From Rhodovastum sp963804495 (GTDB lineage: Bacteria > Pseudomonadota > Alphaproteobacteria > Acetobacterales > Acetobacteraceae): a stretch of 64,000 nt of DNA. Of this stretch, positions 62,884 to 64,000 are shown piece after piece. Under the pieces are notes generated by a model. The model was given only the letters and a program-made list of their open reading frames with translations, did no database searches and was not told the origin of the DNA. Each line of letters opens with the position of its first letter. The stretch's first letter is position 1. The DNA lies in the NCBI GenBank assembly GCA_963804495.1, contig CAWDQN010000009.1, positions 62,001 to 126,000 on the forward strand. The letters are read 5' to 3'. A program made the position numbers and the translations under genes.

Positions 62884-64000
62884 CTACAGCCGCCCGTAGG
62901 TGTCCTCGATGCGAACGATATCGTCCTCCCCGAGATACGATCCGCTCTGCACCTCGATCAGCGCCAGCGGAATTCGTCCCGGGTTCTCCAGCCGGTGGAC
63001 GCAGCCGAGCGGCAGATAGACGCTCTCGTTTTCGCGCACCAGGCGCGTCGTTGTGTCGTAGGTCACCAGCGCGGTGCCGCTCACCACCACCCAGTGCTCG
63101 GCCCGGTGGTAATGCTTCTGTAACGACAACTTGTGTCCCGGCGTCACCACGATGCGCTTGACCTGAAACCGCTCGCCGCGGATCAGGCTTTCGTAGAACC
63201 CCCAGGGCCGGTACACGCGGTTGTGCGCCACTGCTTCGCGCCTTCCGGCGGCACGCAGCCGGTCCACCACCCGCTTCACGTCTTGGGCGCGGTCGCGGTG
63301 CATGGCCAGCACCGCATCCTCGGTCACCACCACCACCGCGTCCTGCAGCCCCACCACGGCGGTGACGATGCCATCGCTGCGCACATAGCAGTTGCCGGCC
63401 CCTTCCAGCAGCACGTCACCCACCGCGACATTGCCGGACTCGTCCTTGGCGCCCAGCTCCCACAGCGCCCCCCAGCTTCCCACGTCCGACCAGCCCAGGT
63501 CGGCCGGCACCACAACGGCGCGGTCGGTGTGCTCGGCGAGCGCGTAGTCGAGGCTGATGCTCGGCACCAGGGCGAATGCCTCCGGCTCCAGACGGACGAA
63601 ATCGAGGTCCTCGCTGCGTCCGCTCACCGCCGGGCGCAGCGCCGTCAGCACCTCCGGCGCGTGGCGCTCCAGCTCGGCCAGCAGCGTGCGCGCGGTGAAC
63701 ACGAACATGCCCGAGTTCCACAAATGCCGGCCGGAGGCGGCCAGCGTCGCGGCGGTCGCGGCGTCGGGCTTTTCGATGAAGCGGCCGAGGCTGTGCACCC
63801 CGGGCAGCCCGGAGATGGGGGCGGCCACCTCGATGTAGCCGAAGCCGGTGTCGGCCGAGGTCGGGCGCATGCCGAAGGTGACGATGTGCCCGGCGCGGGC
63901 GGCCGGCACCGCCGCGGCCAGCGCCCGGTGCAGGGCGGGGACGTCGCGAATCGCGGCGTCGGCGGCCATCATCCACAGCACCGCATCGGGGTCCTGCTCG
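62884..64000 (-). CDS. Mannose-1-phosphate guanylyltransferase / mannose-6-phosphate isomerase, 5' end outside window
   Basis: At least 372 residues, entering from the right edge. The nucleotidyltransferase part has ILVTFGMRPTSADTGFGYIE-like IVTFGMRPTSADTGFGYIE, FIEKPDAATA, LWNSGMFVFTA and SLDYALAEHT...GWSDVGSWGAL. The C-terminal mannose-6-phosphate isomerase cupin has YRPWGFYESL, FQVKRIVVTPGHKLSLQKHY, HRAEHWVVVSGTA and ENESVYLP. It makes GDP-mannose for exopolysaccharide or LPS. The site usually written as LPSDH reads MMAADAAI here, so the metal Asp is kept but its surroundings are altered. The first part is outside the window. Confidence 0.93.
   Translation of the reverse strand, partial: EQDPDAVLWMMAADAAIRDVPALHRALAAAVPAARAGHIVTFGMRPTSADTGFGYIEVAAPISGLPGVHSLGRFIEKPDAATAATLAASGRHLWNSGMFVFTARTLLAELERHAPEVLTALRPAVSGRSEDLDFVRLEPEAFALVPSISLDYALAEHTDRAVVVPADLGWSDVGSWGALWELGAKDESGNVAVGDVLLEGAGNCYVRSDGIVTAVVGLQDAVVVVTEDAVLAMHRDRAQDVKRVVDRLRAAGRREAVAHNRVYRPWGFYESLIRGERFQVKRIVVTPGHKLSLQKHYHRAEHWVVVSGTALVTYDTTTRLVRENESVYLPLGCVHRLENPGRIPLALIEVQSGSYLGEDDIVRIEDTYGRL

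Overview
The window is GC-rich, densely coded DNA from an alphaproteobacterium. The protein set (HldE, GapR/DUF2312, DUF1244, a ccoNOQP-GHIS cluster under FNR-type boxes, Hfq-HflX, DUF6362-like phage genes) and the GC bias point to Rhodospirillales, most likely Acetobacteraceae. That placement is an inference; no rRNA or tRNA gene is visible to confirm it. Nearly every long frame opposite a gene is a high-GC shadow and was left out.

Layout. 0-6.6 kb: hldE (LPS heptose), then hemN with two coupled 2OG-Fe(II) oxygenases, a small unknown protein divergent from an FNR/FixK-type oxygen regulator, and rnhB. 6.8-12.9 kb: a methyltransferase, an RTX-like secreted protein, a gene-poor kilobase, a phage-derived trio (repressor, AsnC-like HTH protein, DUF6362-like protein) around an operator palindrome, a DUF1445 protein and a lipoprotein. 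12.9-16.1 kb: acyl-CoA dehydrogenase, glycosyltransferase, cutA. 16.2-25.3 kb: the complete cbb3 oxidase cluster (small membrane protein, ccoN, O, Q, P, G, H, I, S), divergent from a SafE-like membrane protein. 25.4-35 kb: enoyl-CoA hydratase, VOC protein, radical SAM protein, solute-binding protein, PH-domain protein, phosphoesterase, Sfp-type transferase, hfq-hflX and an inositol-phosphatase-like gene. 36-50 kb: crcB with a cation/proton antiporter, an interrupted ABM-type gene, a hybrid histidine kinase with an HD-GYP regulator, a YeeE/rhodanese pair, pal and ada. 50-64 kb: pyk, DUF1244, gapR, ldhA, HAD phosphatase, acyl-CoA ligase, a second hybrid kinase with two response regulators, GST, DUF4239, and the 3' part of a mannose-1-phosphate guanylyltransferase.

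How it fits together. Three near-perfect FNR/FixK boxes (1760, 5066, 17095) lie before hemN, before fnr, and before the cbb3 cluster. They link oxygen sensing (an FNR with the C-X2-C-X7-C cluster motif), oxygen-independent haem synthesis and a high-affinity oxidase into one local low-oxygen regulon.

The most unusual feature is a dispersed family of G/C-rich palindromic elements built from CCAGGGGC-type inverted repeats. They fill many intergenic gaps, run into the ends of several genes (rnhB, the phosphoesterase, a histidine kinase, the 5' end of ccoI), and at 48.2 and 56.4 kb form hairpins of about 210 bp. The stems of those two hairpins differ in sequence yet stay self-complementary. Three conserved genes (fnr, hflX, yeeE-like) each look one nucleotide out of frame, so either sequence errors or real gene damage must be considered.
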